A DNA stretch of 64,000 nt, taken from the NCBI GenBank assembly GCA_021613375.1, contig CM038722.1, positions 29,897,903 to 29,961,902 on the forward strand, written 5' to 3'. Origin of the DNA: Megaleporinus macrocephalus. Taxonomy: Eukaryota; Chordata; Actinopteri; Characiformes; Anostomidae. This document shows, one piece after another, positions 1-60,100 of this stretch; position 1 is the stretch's first letter; every line of letters starts with the position of its first letter. The position numbers and the translations under genes are program-made. The notes beneath the pieces were generated by a model. That model was not told the origin of the DNA. It did no database searches and saw nothing but the letters and a program-made list of their open reading frames with translations.

Positions 1-740
1 ATTTTACACCCGTGTGACAAAATCCATATATGCTGACTCCACTTTGGTTGATTAAATGGAAATGTGTGCCACAATTATATTAAGTTCACCCGACAATTTA
101 ATGAAAAATATAGATCTGCAGGTCTCAGCATTTGCCTTTGGTGTGCCAGGAAAATATCTTTATGGTTGAGAGACATTTACAGTCCATTACTGCTATTACT
201 CAGCAACAGGTTTAGAAGTACTTAAGAAATAATATCAGCAAACAGCACTCTATTAGCATGGTTTTCAGGCTACAGAGAGAAGAAACACAGAACCATTGAG
301 AAGGTACTGAAGATGTTATCATATATATTTCAACAGTTTCATATTTAAGCTCATCAATCTCCACAAAGTATATTTTCAAGCACACACATATACTGTGTGG
401 TACCACATACCATAAAATCTGAGGTACAGGTAATGTTTATTATGTACTAAACTACGGGTGAGCAATCATCATGGTTGTAAAACAACACAGTATTTAATTG
501 GATGTTACATTTATGTTACATTATTTATATATTTTAATCAACCGTTTTTACTGTTTTCCTACTGGTCGTTGTCAATGTCTCTTTTTTGTGAATGTTGGCT
601 GGAACTCTTTTACTTGTACAAATGTATTAACTCACCTTAGAGAGAAAGTAGAGGTTTGTATTGTGAGCTCATACAGTGGTATTATATTTTGGTAGGATTG
701 CTCATCCTACCTTATTAAATACTGACACTAGCCAAAAGTT

Positions 741-741
<1 letters not shown>

Positions 742-806
<65 letters not shown>
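742..806. repeat. (CA)n microsatellite
   Basis: About 32 uninterrupted CA units. Confidence 0.98.
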
Positions 807-808
<2 letters not shown>

Positions 809-959
809 TATTATGTATTACTTATATAATTGCTGTTTTTTCTAGACCTACCCTGACTGGAACCCTGTGGGAGTTTATTCCCAGCAGGTACAGGAGAAAA
901 AATATGTTCAATATGTTTCAGTATGTTTCAATATTTTGGCTTAGTGACTCAAAACAATG

Positions 960-1830
960 ACATTTTCTCATCCTGAAATATTATTACATTTCAGAAACAT
1001 ACTTTTATGATCAGTCAAATTTAGTCATCTTAAAATAGCAAGTCAATAATTTAAGAAAAGTAAGAAATATTTCCAGGAAATTTCACTATTACTCCATAAT
1101 CAGTCAAAAACTTCAATAAATGCAATTTAGACATAGTCTAGAGATATTATGTTAAATGTTTAACATACTGCTACCAGATTCACTTTTTTGTCAAATTAAA
1201 AAAAAATAGAAGTAATTTAAAAGTCTACATTTCTTATAAATAAATAAGTCATAAATTATTTAATTATAGTTATAGTAGTTAATATGTCAAACTTTTGGCA
1301 TATTGCTACTAGATTTCCAATATTTCCAACAAATGTCATTTATTTCTATGTTGTTGGTTTTTTTTTTTTGCTGTTATGCTGTCACATTCAAGAAAATGTC
1401 ATTATTTCTAGTAGGTCAATATTTGATGAAAATAGGCCATTACTTTGCAACAGTAAGTCAATATTTCTGGACAATATATCATTTTTCTTATATTCTGTGT
1501 TGAATGTATCAGATCCATAAAAATGAAAATGATTTCTATCAATATCTCAAGAAAATGCTATAAAAATACATCATAATTTCAACATATTATGTCAAGCCTA
1601 TATTTATCGCCAACACGCCATCATTTCAACATAGTATGTCAATATTTCTAGATAATATAGCATCAAGTCGACATTAAATAGTCATTAGTTTAAATAGTTT
1701 GCGAAAATATGCTTTAAACAAGTATTATTTGGTAACAATGACAACAGATGTCAGTATTACAAAATGATAAGTCAAAATTTCGATCACCTTTTCAACATAG
1801 TAAGTCTAAATCGACTTCAACAGATATACT
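960..1830. repeat. Degenerate AT-rich tandem-like repeat
   Basis: Phrases such as aacatagtatgtcaatattt, tagtaggtcaatatttgatg and agtaagtcaatatttctgga recur at irregular spacing, with variants of catcatttcaacata. They look like a decayed tandem array. Unit boundaries cannot be set by eye. Confidence 0.4.
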
Positions 1831-2349
1831 ATGCCAAATAGAAGAAAGAGTTTTCTTCCTCTGTCAGGTAGGAAAGGTTAACCTTAGCAACAATTTGAAG
1901 CTTTTATTTATTTCTTGTTTATTTTTTAGAAACGAGTAAACCAGCTAAGCGCGCGACGCTGTGGACAGTCACACGTAACGTTGCACTACTACTGTTGTCG
2001 ACCTCCGCGGGCACGCGCGCACGCACACTGATAGACAAGTGCCCGGATGTGCTGTACTAACGCCCCTCCCCCTGCTCCTCTTTACTCTCTCTCTCTCTCT
2101 CTCTCTCACTCGCTCGCTCACTCAATCCCCCCCCTTCTCTCTCTCTCCTCTCTGCTCTGCCCACTCTGCCTGTTCCCCCCTCGCTGCGGATCTCCCGAGC
2201 CTACCGCAGTGAATCCGTCATCCGCTTCGACTCAGATACCGAGGTATATCGGACGGCAGACCCGGGAGACGGACCCAGAACCGGAGAAAGCCTCTCTGCT
2301 CTTCATCGAGTGAAATCTTGTCCGAGGAGGCGAAGACAAAACCGACAGA

Positions 2350-49300
<46,951 letters not shown>

Positions 49301-49351
49301 ACGGACAGACGGCCCCTTCACCAAACGCCTCTCTGCCTATCTCTCCCTCTT

Positions 49352-49390
<39 letters not shown>

Positions 49391-50920
49391 TGCTTTCTCC
49401 TTTCCAGCTCTATGTTCCTCTCTTTCTCTTCCTCTCTCTCTGCTTTCTTTCTCCTCCATTTCCGAGAATCAGCAAACGAGTGTCCGGCTAACGCGTTGCC
49501 CTTATTTAAATCTCTATTTCTTTGTTTCCTCCAACTGCTCACCTACTGCTTTCTTCCTCCCTCTCTCTCTATCTATCTCTCTCTATCTCTGCCCTTCTCT
49601 GTTCTTTTTTTCCCCCCTAATGGAAGTATTTTGTTTTGTGTGATAAACCCCCCCTCAACATACCTCCCAAGAAAAAGCAACAAAAACAACAACAAAAAAA
49701 AAAAACAGTCTCAAGACGCCAATCATTGTAAGTGTTCTGAGCATCCTGTACTGACGATGTTCTGGCGTTTGGTAGGACGGCTGGAGAAGTGGCTTTTCTG
49801 ACTCTGAGCAAGCGTTTCAGTTTGGTGGAGGAGGGGACGAGAGCGCGCGAGTGTGTGTGTGTGTTTTAAGTATATGTGCGTGTGTCCGTATGCCTGCGTT
49901 AGTTAAGATTTCTTTTTCTCTTTTTTTTCTTTGTTTTTGAAGGGGGGGCTTTTTTATATTTATTTTTGGTCTTGTCTTTTTTAAAAAAGCGAGGATGCAG
50001 GTGTACAGGGAAAAAAATGTCTAGGCGGTCGAGACGTAACACGACGTACTTGATTTCATCGCAGAAGCGCAGATAGAGCATCAAGTGCCAATCAAGCCTA
50101 AATATAAATATATATATGTGGTTTATAAAAAAATAGCTGAAGTTATGAATATATTTAAATATATATATACGTATAAATTGCTACGGGAAACCGTTCGGCG
50201 TTATCGGGAGACGTACTGTACGAAGTACACCAACACGACTTTGCTAACAGGTTCAGAACGTTGTTTTATTTCATTGGACCTCTGCATCAGATTATCACAG
50301 AACGAAAGGAGTTGATTAGTGTTTTATAATACGGGGTGTGTGTGTGTATGTATGTGTGAGTGTGTGTGTGTGTGCACTGTTTATACTGTCAGGGTGTTAA
50401 AATGCAGTCCTTGCTTTCTGATATCCAGTGGAGTAGAATTAAATGCAAAAACATTTGAAGTTGTGCACATACACAAACTTTATGGTTTACTTTTATGATA
50501 TAGTTTTGTTTTTGTTCTTTATTTTTTTCCTGCTAAGGTTCATACAGCAACACATACAGTGCTACAGGATGGAATAGTGCCATCTGCGTCCCTAGTAACC
50601 CTTTTTTTTTTTTTTTTTTTTTTTTGGCGTGTATTTTGCATTTATCAACTTTTGCAACATTACAATAATATAACAACTGTTTGTTTTTCCACTCGTCGTT
50701 CCAAACAAACAAGTATGTATGGAGGATCAGCACATAGGCTACTGTCACACAAGTACCCCACAGTGAGACACGGTTTTGTTTTGTTTGTTTAAAACAAAAA
50801 AAATAAATAAATAAAAAATGGATTCTGCTTTTTCCAACGTGACTGCAGGCAGCGTTGTAAAAAATGTGATCGAGTCATATTTGTATATTAGAAACTAATA
50901 AAATGGGCTTGAAGGGCGGA
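49301..50920 (+). other. ppp3r1: ppp3r1 3' UTR (proximal form)
   Basis: The sequence after the stop is CT-rich (49340-49610), then T/A-rich with A and T homopolymers, and contains no transposon that I recognise. Candidate polyadenylation hexamers AATAAA occur at 50802-50811 (overlapping pair) and 50897-50902. A UTR of about 1.6 kb fits this gene. The boundary is inferred; a longer form could reach the signal at 54137. Confidence 0.65.
50897..50902 (+). terminator. Candidate proximal polyadenylation signal
   Basis: Canonical AATAAA lies 1.6 kb after the ppp3r1 stop, with a further AATAAA pair about 90 bases upstream. No strong GU-rich downstream element is obvious, so site use is uncertain. 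Confidence 0.5.
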
Positions 50921-52464
50921 CTGCTCCCAAGATGGAAGGTTAGCATTTATTGAAAACGTAGGCTGGGTGGCTACCACATGGCAGACTAGTAAGACAGAAA
51001 GTGGAGAAGCGTATTGAAACATTTCCATTCGATTTAAAGCGACTAACAAGCGTAAGAATCGTCCATGTTGGAATTAAATGTTCTCTCTCTGAGCTAACCG
51101 AAAGATGGAAACCGACGCCTTGAACAACAGCGAATAACGTTTCATAACTTATTCAAACCAAACGGTTGTTTGCAGAGCTTTAGTGCTTTGAAACTCAGGT
51201 CTCCCAGTGGTTGCTCGCTGCTTTGCTGCAAGATTCTCAACCTGTAATTGTGTTAAGCTCCACCTCCTTTGCCTGGATTGGCTAGTAGCACAGTCTCCTC
51301 CGTGGCTAGTAGGTCATATTTAAAATCATCCTCTTTTTCGAATACTGTTTTTAACACACCCTATGTTCCCTTTACAGATTTACTGTACGGGCTGAGGGAA
51401 GTTTAGATGGAAGGATCTCGTGAACGTAAAACAAGAATCTGTGCGATACAAAGCTTGAAAACACGGAACATTTCAAAACCATTTTATTCAGACTTTAAAA
51501 CAACCTGCTATACATAACAGCTCAAGCAGTTTTACTACTTTACTCTGCAGGCTTGCTAAGCTATCAACACAGCTCTGCATACTACGTTTCTTTTTCAATT
51601 TTAAACCTGAAGTTTAAGGTTATTTTTAAAAGATTGTGTGTTATACTCAGACTTCTCAACAAAACGCACTACAGAGTTTGCTTAGTTCACTGATTGTTGC
51701 TTATTTATCCAAATTCAACTTCTTTCGAAACATCTGCCGATTGTTGACCAGTAATGTAAGTGTTCATGTTAAGTTATTCAGGTTCAAACTAGTATAGAAT
51801 TGGAGAATTAAGCAATATTTACGGCCAATTGGGATCTTAGAATTTTTAGACTTCATGGTATTACAAGAAGTAATAACAAATTGTATATAAAGCTTTCAGT
51901 TTCTTTTTCTGTTTGGTGATAGTCTTCAGAGGAAAGTCTGTTCACTCAGTGGGGCAGTTTTGTCCAGCCCTGTAAGACCAGACTCTCTGTTTGAGACCAA
52001 AATACCTGAAACTGGATGTCAGCTTCACTGAAATTTGACAAAAAATAAACTTAGTTTAGCGATGCATAAAAATGCTCTGGCCTTGTTGTGCATTACAAGC
52101 TTTTCCATTCGTATATCAACTGGTGACCATCAGAAACCACAGGGAGGCGCCTGAATGACTAACATTGAGTTGTTCTGTAAAACCTTCGTAAACAGACTGC
52201 ATGCTTTCACAGCACTTCCACGCCATCTTAACACTGAATCGCCTTTGATGATCAAAATACGTGAAACAGTCTTTTAATTCTGGTAGAAATGTTTCAGAGA
52301 GCTTTTTGTGCACCACGCGCAGCTAACCAAGCGCTGAGAGCGTCTGTTTTTATTTCCCGGCCTCAAATACAGGTTATTGAACGTTCTGAGGTGAAAAGTA
52401 TGATCCAAGTTCTCTTAAACACAGGAGACTCTGTTACTAGCCAATCACAGCGCAGCAGACATTG
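50921..52464. other. Downstream stretch, nothing recognised
   Basis: Unique-looking DNA between the proximal polyadenylation candidate and the 27-base array. It could be distal 3' UTR or intergenic. Confidence 0.4.
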
Positions 52465-53020
52465 CCACTAGCCAGTCTTAGAGCTGGAGTCAAGGCTGCC
52501 AGTCACAGAGCTGGAGTCGAGGCAGCCAGTGGCAGAGCTGGAGTCGAGGCAGCCAGTGGCAGAGCTGGAGTCGAGGCTACCAGTCTCAGAGCTGAAGTCG
52601 AGGCTGACAGTCTCAGAGCTGAAGTCGAGGCTGCCAGTCTTAGAGCTGGAGTCGAGGCAGCCAGTGGCAGAGCTGGAGTCGAGGCAGCCAGTGGCAGAGC
52701 TGGAGTCGAGGCTGCCAGTCTCAGAGCTGGAGTCGAGGCTGCCAGTCTCAGAGCTGGAGTCGAGGCTGCCAGTCTTAGAGCTGGAGTCGAGGCAGCCAGT
52801 CACAGAGCTGAAGTCGAGGCAGCCAGTCTTAGAGCTGAAGTCGAGGCTGCCAGTCTTAGAGCTGAAGTCGAGGCTGCCAGTCTCAGAGCTGAAGTCGAGG
52901 CTGCCAGTCTTAGAGCTGAAGTCGAGGCAGCCAGTGGCAGAGCTGGAGTCGAGGCAGCCAGTCACAGAGCTGGAGTCGAGGCTGCCAGTCTCAGAGCTGG
53001 AGTCGAGGCAGCCAATCACA
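52465..53020. repeat. 27-base minisatellite, about 20 copies
   Basis: The monomer is gagctggagtcgaggctgcc plus agtctca, with variants (cacag, ggcag, gaagtc, ggcagcc). The period of 27 keeps three frames open, including two on the + strand (214 and 170 codons) and one of 183 codons on the - strand. The flanking sequences agccaatcacag on both sides look like ancestral half-units. Confidence 0.96.
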
Positions 53021-53237
53021 GTGCAGTCAGCATTCTTTTAGGAAAAGATTTGAGGAAAGATTTGTCTTTGAACTCCAAGTGGCTAATAATTATTAATAAA
53101 TATTAATAATGACTAAAAATAAAAAAAGAACAAATTCAAAGCAAAAAAACGCAAAAAAAACTCAATCGCAGCCTCGCGTTCACGTTACTGTGCAGAACAG
53201 CGCCTCTCATTCTCTCTCGCTTATTTCTCTAACACTA

Positions 53238-54130
<893 letters not shown>

Positions 54131-54136
54131 ATGAGA

Positions 54137-54142
54137 AATAAA
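54137..54142 (+). terminator. Candidate distal polyadenylation signal
   Basis: AATAAA is followed 20-35 bases later by a T/G-rich stretch (cctttgtttgttc), the normal layout of a cleavage site. The preceding 53.45-54.13 kb is T-rich, non-repetitive and UTR-like. A transcript ending here would carry the 27-base minisatellite and the (TC)n run in its 3' UTR. Confidence 0.4.
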
Positions 54143-54309
54143 ACATTTGAAACTTGTAAATCCTTTGTTTGTTCATTTACGTTACTTATATTTACGTTAC
54201 GTATGAGACTTATATGGGCTTTTCAACACAGCAACCTTTATAAGTATCAGAATAAACAAGTATTACACTTCGGTATGCTAATCTGAGAATAGTGTGGATA
54301 ACGTCATAA

Positions 54310-54990
54310 TATAAAGAATTCTGACTTACAGTACATTGACTTAAAGAATTCTGACCCAACACTGACTTACAGAATGCTTAATTAATGCTGACTCAAAGAA
54401 TTCTGACCTAACACTGTCTACAGACCATTGACTTTACACTGACTTAACAAAATGTTGACCTACTGAATGCTGACTTAGATTGACTTACAAAACATTTACT
54501 TAAAGAATTCTGATTTAACACTGACTCACAAAATGCTAACTTTACACTGACTCACAAAATGCTAACTTTACACTGACTTACAAAATGCTAACTTTACACT
54601 GACTCACAAAATGCTAACTTTACACTGACTTACAAAATGCTAACTTTACACTGACTCACAAAATGCTAACTTTACACTGACTCACAAAATGCTAACTTTA
54701 CACTGACTCACAAAATGCTAACTTTACACGGACTTACAAAATGCTAACTTTACACTGTCTTACAAAATGCTAACTTTACACTGACTCACAAAATGCTAAC
54801 TTTACACGGACTTACAAAATGCTAACTTTACACTGTCTTACAAAATGCTAACTTTACACTGACTCACAAAATGCTAACTTTACACGGACTTACAAAATGC
54901 TAACTTTACACTGACTTACAGAATGCTGACTTACTGGATGCTGACCTAAGATTGACTCACAGAACATTGACTTACAGTATATTGACTTAA
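54310..54990. repeat. 26-base minisatellite, about 16 clean copies
   Basis: The monomer is ctgactcacaaaatgctaac plus tttaca; variants have ttaca, cgga or gtctt. Clean copies span about 54520-54930, with looser copies at both edges. Confidence 0.95.
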
Positions 54991-55540
54991 TAAAATCTGA
55001 CATATTGCAATTTTCTGACTTCAGAGTACTTCAAAATACTCCAAAATACTATAAAATACTACAAAATACTACAAAATAGCTCCAACGACTCCAAAGTAGG
55101 TCAAATACTCAGAACAGTAAACAATAATAACTTCTGCTTAAGCAATGAAATGGCCTAAACAATGACAAAAACAAAAATTTAAAACACCACTGTGTAGTAA
55201 CATCTGTAAAAGGTTTTAGTTTGTTTTAGTTTGTTTGAAAGACAATCTGAATGATATTGAGCATGTTTCCCTACAGAGATACCCTGGTTAATCATGTTCA
55301 CAAGGATTCACTGCAGCCCAGTGTGTGTATAACATGGAATATAAATAACTGCATTCACAGTTTTGATATATTTTGTTATTACTTTATGTTTATAGGTAGA
55401 TGTGTGCTATGTAGTACCATAACTCCACCACCAGGTGGCAGCAAAACATAACTGACTATATTGTGGCTCTCCACTAAGAGTCTAGTATTTCAGTGTGGTC
55501 TGGATTGTCTGTTCCTCTGTATACTTTGCTTCTTGCCGTT

Positions 55541-55890
55541 CTTCATTAGGAACCCCCACAGGACCACCATAGAGCAGGTATTATGTGGGTGGTGGATCAT
55601 TTTCAACACTGCATGGACACTGACTGTGGTGGTAGTGTGAGTGGATCAGACACAGCAGTGCTGCTGGAGTTTAAACACCTCAGTGTTACTGCTGCACTGA
55701 GAATAGTCCACTAACCAAAAGTATCCAGACGCCAGCATCCCGAGACCACTGATGAAGGACTATAAGACTGTGTAGCTCTCTGACTTTACATCTATAAGGT
55801 GGACCAACAAGGTAGGAGTGTCTTCGTATGATCCACTCTTACCAGCACAACCCACACCACCACCATGTCAGTGTCACTGCAGTGCTAAGA
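55541..55890. mobile_element. Dispersed repeat typical of otophysan fish
   Basis: Phrases gtgagtggatcagacacagc, agtgctgctggagtttaaac, gcactgagaatagtccacta and accaccaccatgtcagtgtc are ones I recall from catfish and characin genomes. The right side (gatccactcttaccagcac) partly inverts the left. The class is unknown to me. Confidence 0.6.
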
Positions 55891-56150
55891 ATGATATATC
55901 TCGTCGCTGTCCAATGAAAAACAAGTATCTTCAAAATTGCAACTTTACAGGAGAGACCAAAAACATACTTTACTTTCAATGTAAGTCAATGGAACCAGAA
56001 TTTTTTCCAAGCTATTTTGGAACACTTCTATTGGTCCATTAGTCATAAAATTTTCACACAATGTAAATGACCATTGGTGTGTTCAAATGATGTAGAAAAC
56101 TTAAAATAATGGATGTGCATGTTTTTCATTGGACAGTGTCGATATATAGA
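55891..56150 (+). mobile_element. MITE with gtccaatgaaaaac terminal repeats
   Basis: The left end gctgtccaatgaaaaacaag and the right end catgtttttcattggacagt are inverted repeats, and outside them tatatctcg/cgatata also pair. The interior matches 40526-40715 in reverse and weaker copies elsewhere. Confidence 0.75.
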
Positions 56151-57140
56151 ATCAGCTTTAAATAGTTACAAATACAAATAAACAAGGCTGCCGAGAAAGA
56201 AAGACCCGGAATGTGAACATCTTTATATAAAGGTATTGCGGAGGTCAAGTTAGAAGCTAGACTCCTGATCCATCGCGGTGGTATTTGATACAGGGCTGCA
56301 GAAAAGCTGCACGGAGCCTCCGAAGAGGCCTGAGAATCCCCATTGCTTTAGACCCTCTGTTCTGAGGCCTCTTCGATTACCCACATCATTAGTCAGTGTT
56401 TCCGGACTTCTTCTAATTGTACTCCTGCAGACTGTGAGCTTTTTGGAACCGTCACTGACAATTAAACAACTCATTAGTTTCCTGCTCCTGGAGCTTTGAA
56501 TCAATTTGTCTTTTCCCCTCTTTTTTAGCACCAGCTCCCCCTGTAGTGAAGCCTAATCTAATAATTTTCCCTTATCTGCTTCATCACAAGTCTTTTAATA
56601 GAACTTCCATTTCCAAAGCGCCTAATCACAGCTTTCAAACATTGTTATAATTCTGAAAGTGGCCAAGAATTCTGACCCAGAAACGTTTACACGAGGCAGA
56701 TAATAGATCGTTCAGTGCAGCACTGCTTTAGAAGTGGTTTAAGATGTTGTAGGTTAATTGAACATGAATTCAGCAGCATAAATCTAAATGATGCTGATAG
56801 TTACCATGTATTATTTGGGTTGCCAAAACTTTAAAAAATGTGATGTCAATTATTACATATATCAATAACATGACTTGTTCTTCGTGTTCATTTTTCTTGG
56901 TGTTCAGGTTTTATTTCTAAATAGGTCAGGTTGCTCTGGAAGTTGTGAATAAAAGCAGAATGCGATGGTGCGTAAATCATTTAGACTAATTGGAAATAGT
57001 GAAAACATTTAAATGGTTTACTGTTGTTTGAAAAATATTTGGTCATTTGTAATTTGATGCCAGCAACTCAACAAACAACGACTTCTGGTAAAACATATCT
57101 GATTATTTAACATGTCAGTAACATGATTGGCTACAAAGAA
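56151..57140. other. Intergenic stretch, nothing recognised
   Basis: No exon or repeat is recognised between the MITE and the 45-base array. Opposed short frames at 56250-56531 lack any domain. Confidence 0.5.
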
Positions 57141-60100
57141 GAGGCGGAGTCTTTTAGAAGTAAAGAGAGGAAGAGGCGGAGTCTTTTAGTAGTAAAGAGA
57201 GGAAGAGGCGGAGTCTTTAAGAAGTAAAGAGAGGAAGAGGCGGAGTCTTTTAGTAGTAAAGAGAGGAAGAGGCGGAGTCTTTAAGAAGTAAAGAGAGGAA
57301 GAGGCGGAGTCTTTTAGTAGTAAAGAGAGGAAGGGGTCACCGATAGAGGCGGAGTCTTTTAGAAGTAAAGAGAGGAAGAGGCGGAGTCTTTTAGAAGTAA
57401 AGAGAGGAAGGGGTCACCGATAGAGGCGGAGTCTTTTAGAAGTAAAGAGAGGAAGGGGTCACCGATAGAGGCGGAGTCTTTTAGAAGTAAAGAGAGGAAG
57501 AGGCGGAGTCTTTGAGAAGTAAAGAGAGGAAGGGGTCACCGATAGAGGCGGAGTCTTTGAGAAGTAAAGAGAGGAAGGGGTCACAGATAGAGGCGGAGTC
57601 TTTTAGTAGTAAAGAGAGGAAGGGTTCACCGATAGAGGCGGAGTCTTTTAGAAGTAAAAAGAGGAAGAGGTCACCGATAGAGGCGGAGTCTTTTAGAAGT
57701 AAAGAGAGGAAGGGGTCACCGATAGAGGCGGAGTCTTTGAGAAGTAAAGAGAGGAAGGGGTCACCGATAGAGGCGGAGTCTTTGAGAAGTAAAGAGAGGA
57801 AGGGGTCACCGATAGAGGCGGAGTCTTTTAGAAGTAAAGAGACGAAGGGGTCACCGATAGAGGCGGAGTCTTTTAGTAGTAAAGAGAGGAAGGGGTCACC
57901 GATAGAGGCAGAGTCTTTTAGAAGTAAAGAGAGGAAGGGGTCACCGATAGAGGCGGAGTCTTTTAGTAGTAAAGAGAGGAAGGGGTCACCGATAGAGGCA
58001 GAGTCTTTTACAAGTAAAGAGAGGAAGGGTTCACCGATAGAGGCGGAGTCTTTTAGAAGTAAAAAGAGGAAGAGGTCACCGATAGAGGCGGAGTCTTTTA
58101 GAAGTAAAGAGAGGAAGGGGTCACCGATAGAGGCGGAGTCTTTTAGAAGTAAAGAGAGGAAGGGGTCACCGATAGAGGCGGAGTCTTTTAGAAGTAAAGA
58201 GAGGAAGAGGCGGAGTCTTTGAGAAGTAAAGAGAGGAAGGGGTCACCGATAGAGGCGGAGTCTTTGAGAAGTAAAGAGAGGAAGGGGTCACAGATAGAGG
58301 CGGAGTCTTTTAGTAGTAAAGAGAGGAAGGGTTCACCGATAGAGGCGGAGTCTTTTAGAAGTAAAAAGAGGAAGAGGTCACCGATAGAGGCGGAGTCTTT
58401 TAGAAGTAAAGAGAGGAAGGGGTCACCGATAGAGGCGGAGTCTTTGAGAAGTAAAGAGAGGAAGGGGTCACCGATAGAGGCGGAGTCTTTGAGAAGTAAA
58501 GAGAGGAAGGGGTCACCGATAGAGGCGGAGTCTTTTAGAAGTAAAGAGACGAAGGGGTCACCGATAGAGGCGGAGTCTTTTAGTAGTAAAGAGAGGAAGG
58601 GGTCACCGATAGAGGCAGAGTCTTTTAGAAGTAAAGAGAGGAAGGGGTCACCGATAGAGGCGGAGTCTTTTAGTAGTAAAGAGAGGAAGGGGTCACCGAT
58701 AGAGGCAGAGTCTTTTACAAGTAAAGAGAGGAAGGGGTTCACCGATAGAGGCGGAGTCTTTTAGAAGTAAAAAGAGGAAGGGGTCACCGATAGAGGCGGA
58801 GTCTTTAGAAGTAAAGAGAGGAAGGGGTCACCGATAGAGGCAGAGTCTTTGAGAAGTAAAGAGAGGAAGGGGTCACCGATAGAGGCGGAGTCTTTGAGAA
58901 GTAAAGAGAGGAAGGGGTCACCGATAGAGGCGGAGTCTTTTAGAAGTAAAGAGACGAAGGGGTCACCGATAGAGGCGGAGTCTTTTAGTAGTAAAGAGAG
59001 GAAGGGGTCACCGATAGAGGCAGAGTCTTTTAGAAGTAAAGAGAGGAAGGGGTCACCGATAGAGGCGGAGTCTTTTAGAAGTAAAGAGGACGAAGGGGGT
59101 CACCGATAGAGGCGGAGTCTTTTAGTAGTAAAGAGAGGAAGGGGTCACCGATAGAGGCAGAGTCTTTTAGAAGTAAAGAGAGGAAGGGGTCACCGATAGA
59201 GGCGGAGTCTTTTAGTAGTAAAAAGAGGAAGGGGTCACCGATAGAGGCGGAGTCTTTTAGAAGTAAAGAGAGGAAGGGGTCACCGATAGAGGCGGAGTCT
59301 TTTAGTAGTAAAGAGAGGAAGGGTTCACCGATAGAGGCGGAGTCTTTTAGAAGTAAAGAGAGGAAGAGGCGGAGTCTTTTAGTAGTAAAGAGAGGAAGGG
59401 TTCACCGATAGAGGCGGAGTCTTTTAGAAGTAAAAAGAGGAAGAGGTCACCGATAGAGGCGGAGTCTTTTAGAAGTAAAGAGAGGAAGGGGTCACCGATA
59501 GAGGCGGAGTCTTTGAGAAGTAAAGAGAGGAAGGGGTCACCGATAGAGGCGGAGTCTTTGAGAAGTAAAGAGAGGAAGGGGTCACCGATAGAGGCGGAGT
59601 CTTTTAGAAGTAAAGAGACGAAGGGGTCACCGATAGAGGCGGAGTCTTTTAGTAGTAAAGAGAGGAAGGGGTCACCGATAGAGGCAGAGTCTTTTAGAAG
59701 TAAAGAGAGGAAGGGGTCACCGATAGAGGCGGAGTCTTTTAGTAGTAAAGAGAGGAAGGGGTCACCGATAGAGGCAGAGTCTTTTACAAGTAAAGAGAGG
59801 AAGGGTTCACCGATAGAGGCGGAGTCTTTTAGAAGTAAAAAGAGGAAGAGGTCACCGATAGAGGCGGAGTCTTTTAGAAGTAAAGAGAGGAAGGGGTCAC
59901 CGATAGAGGCGGAGTCTTTGAGAAGTAAAGAGAGGAAGGGGTCACCGATAGAGGCGGAGTCTTTGAGAAGTAAAGAGAGGAAGGGGGTCACCGATAGAGG
60001 CGGAGTCTTTTAGAAGTAAAGAGACGAAGGGGTCACCGATAGAGGCGGAGTCTTTTAGTAGTAAAGAGAGGAAGGGGTCACCGATAGAGGCAGAGTCTTT

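Larger units (their letters stand above)
1..1940. other. AT-rich upstream intergenic DNA
   Basis: No exon, RNA gene or recognisable transposon is visible. It holds a (CA)n microsatellite and, from about 960 to 1830, loosely repeated phrases of the type gtcaatatttct, listed separately. Short open frames here have no coding character. Confidence 0.6.

Noticed and set aside
52462..53106. Long open frames on both strands with nine-residue repeats
   Set aside because: The 27-base monomer is a multiple of three, so frames stay open by periodicity. Three frames are open at once, and there is no splice or start context.
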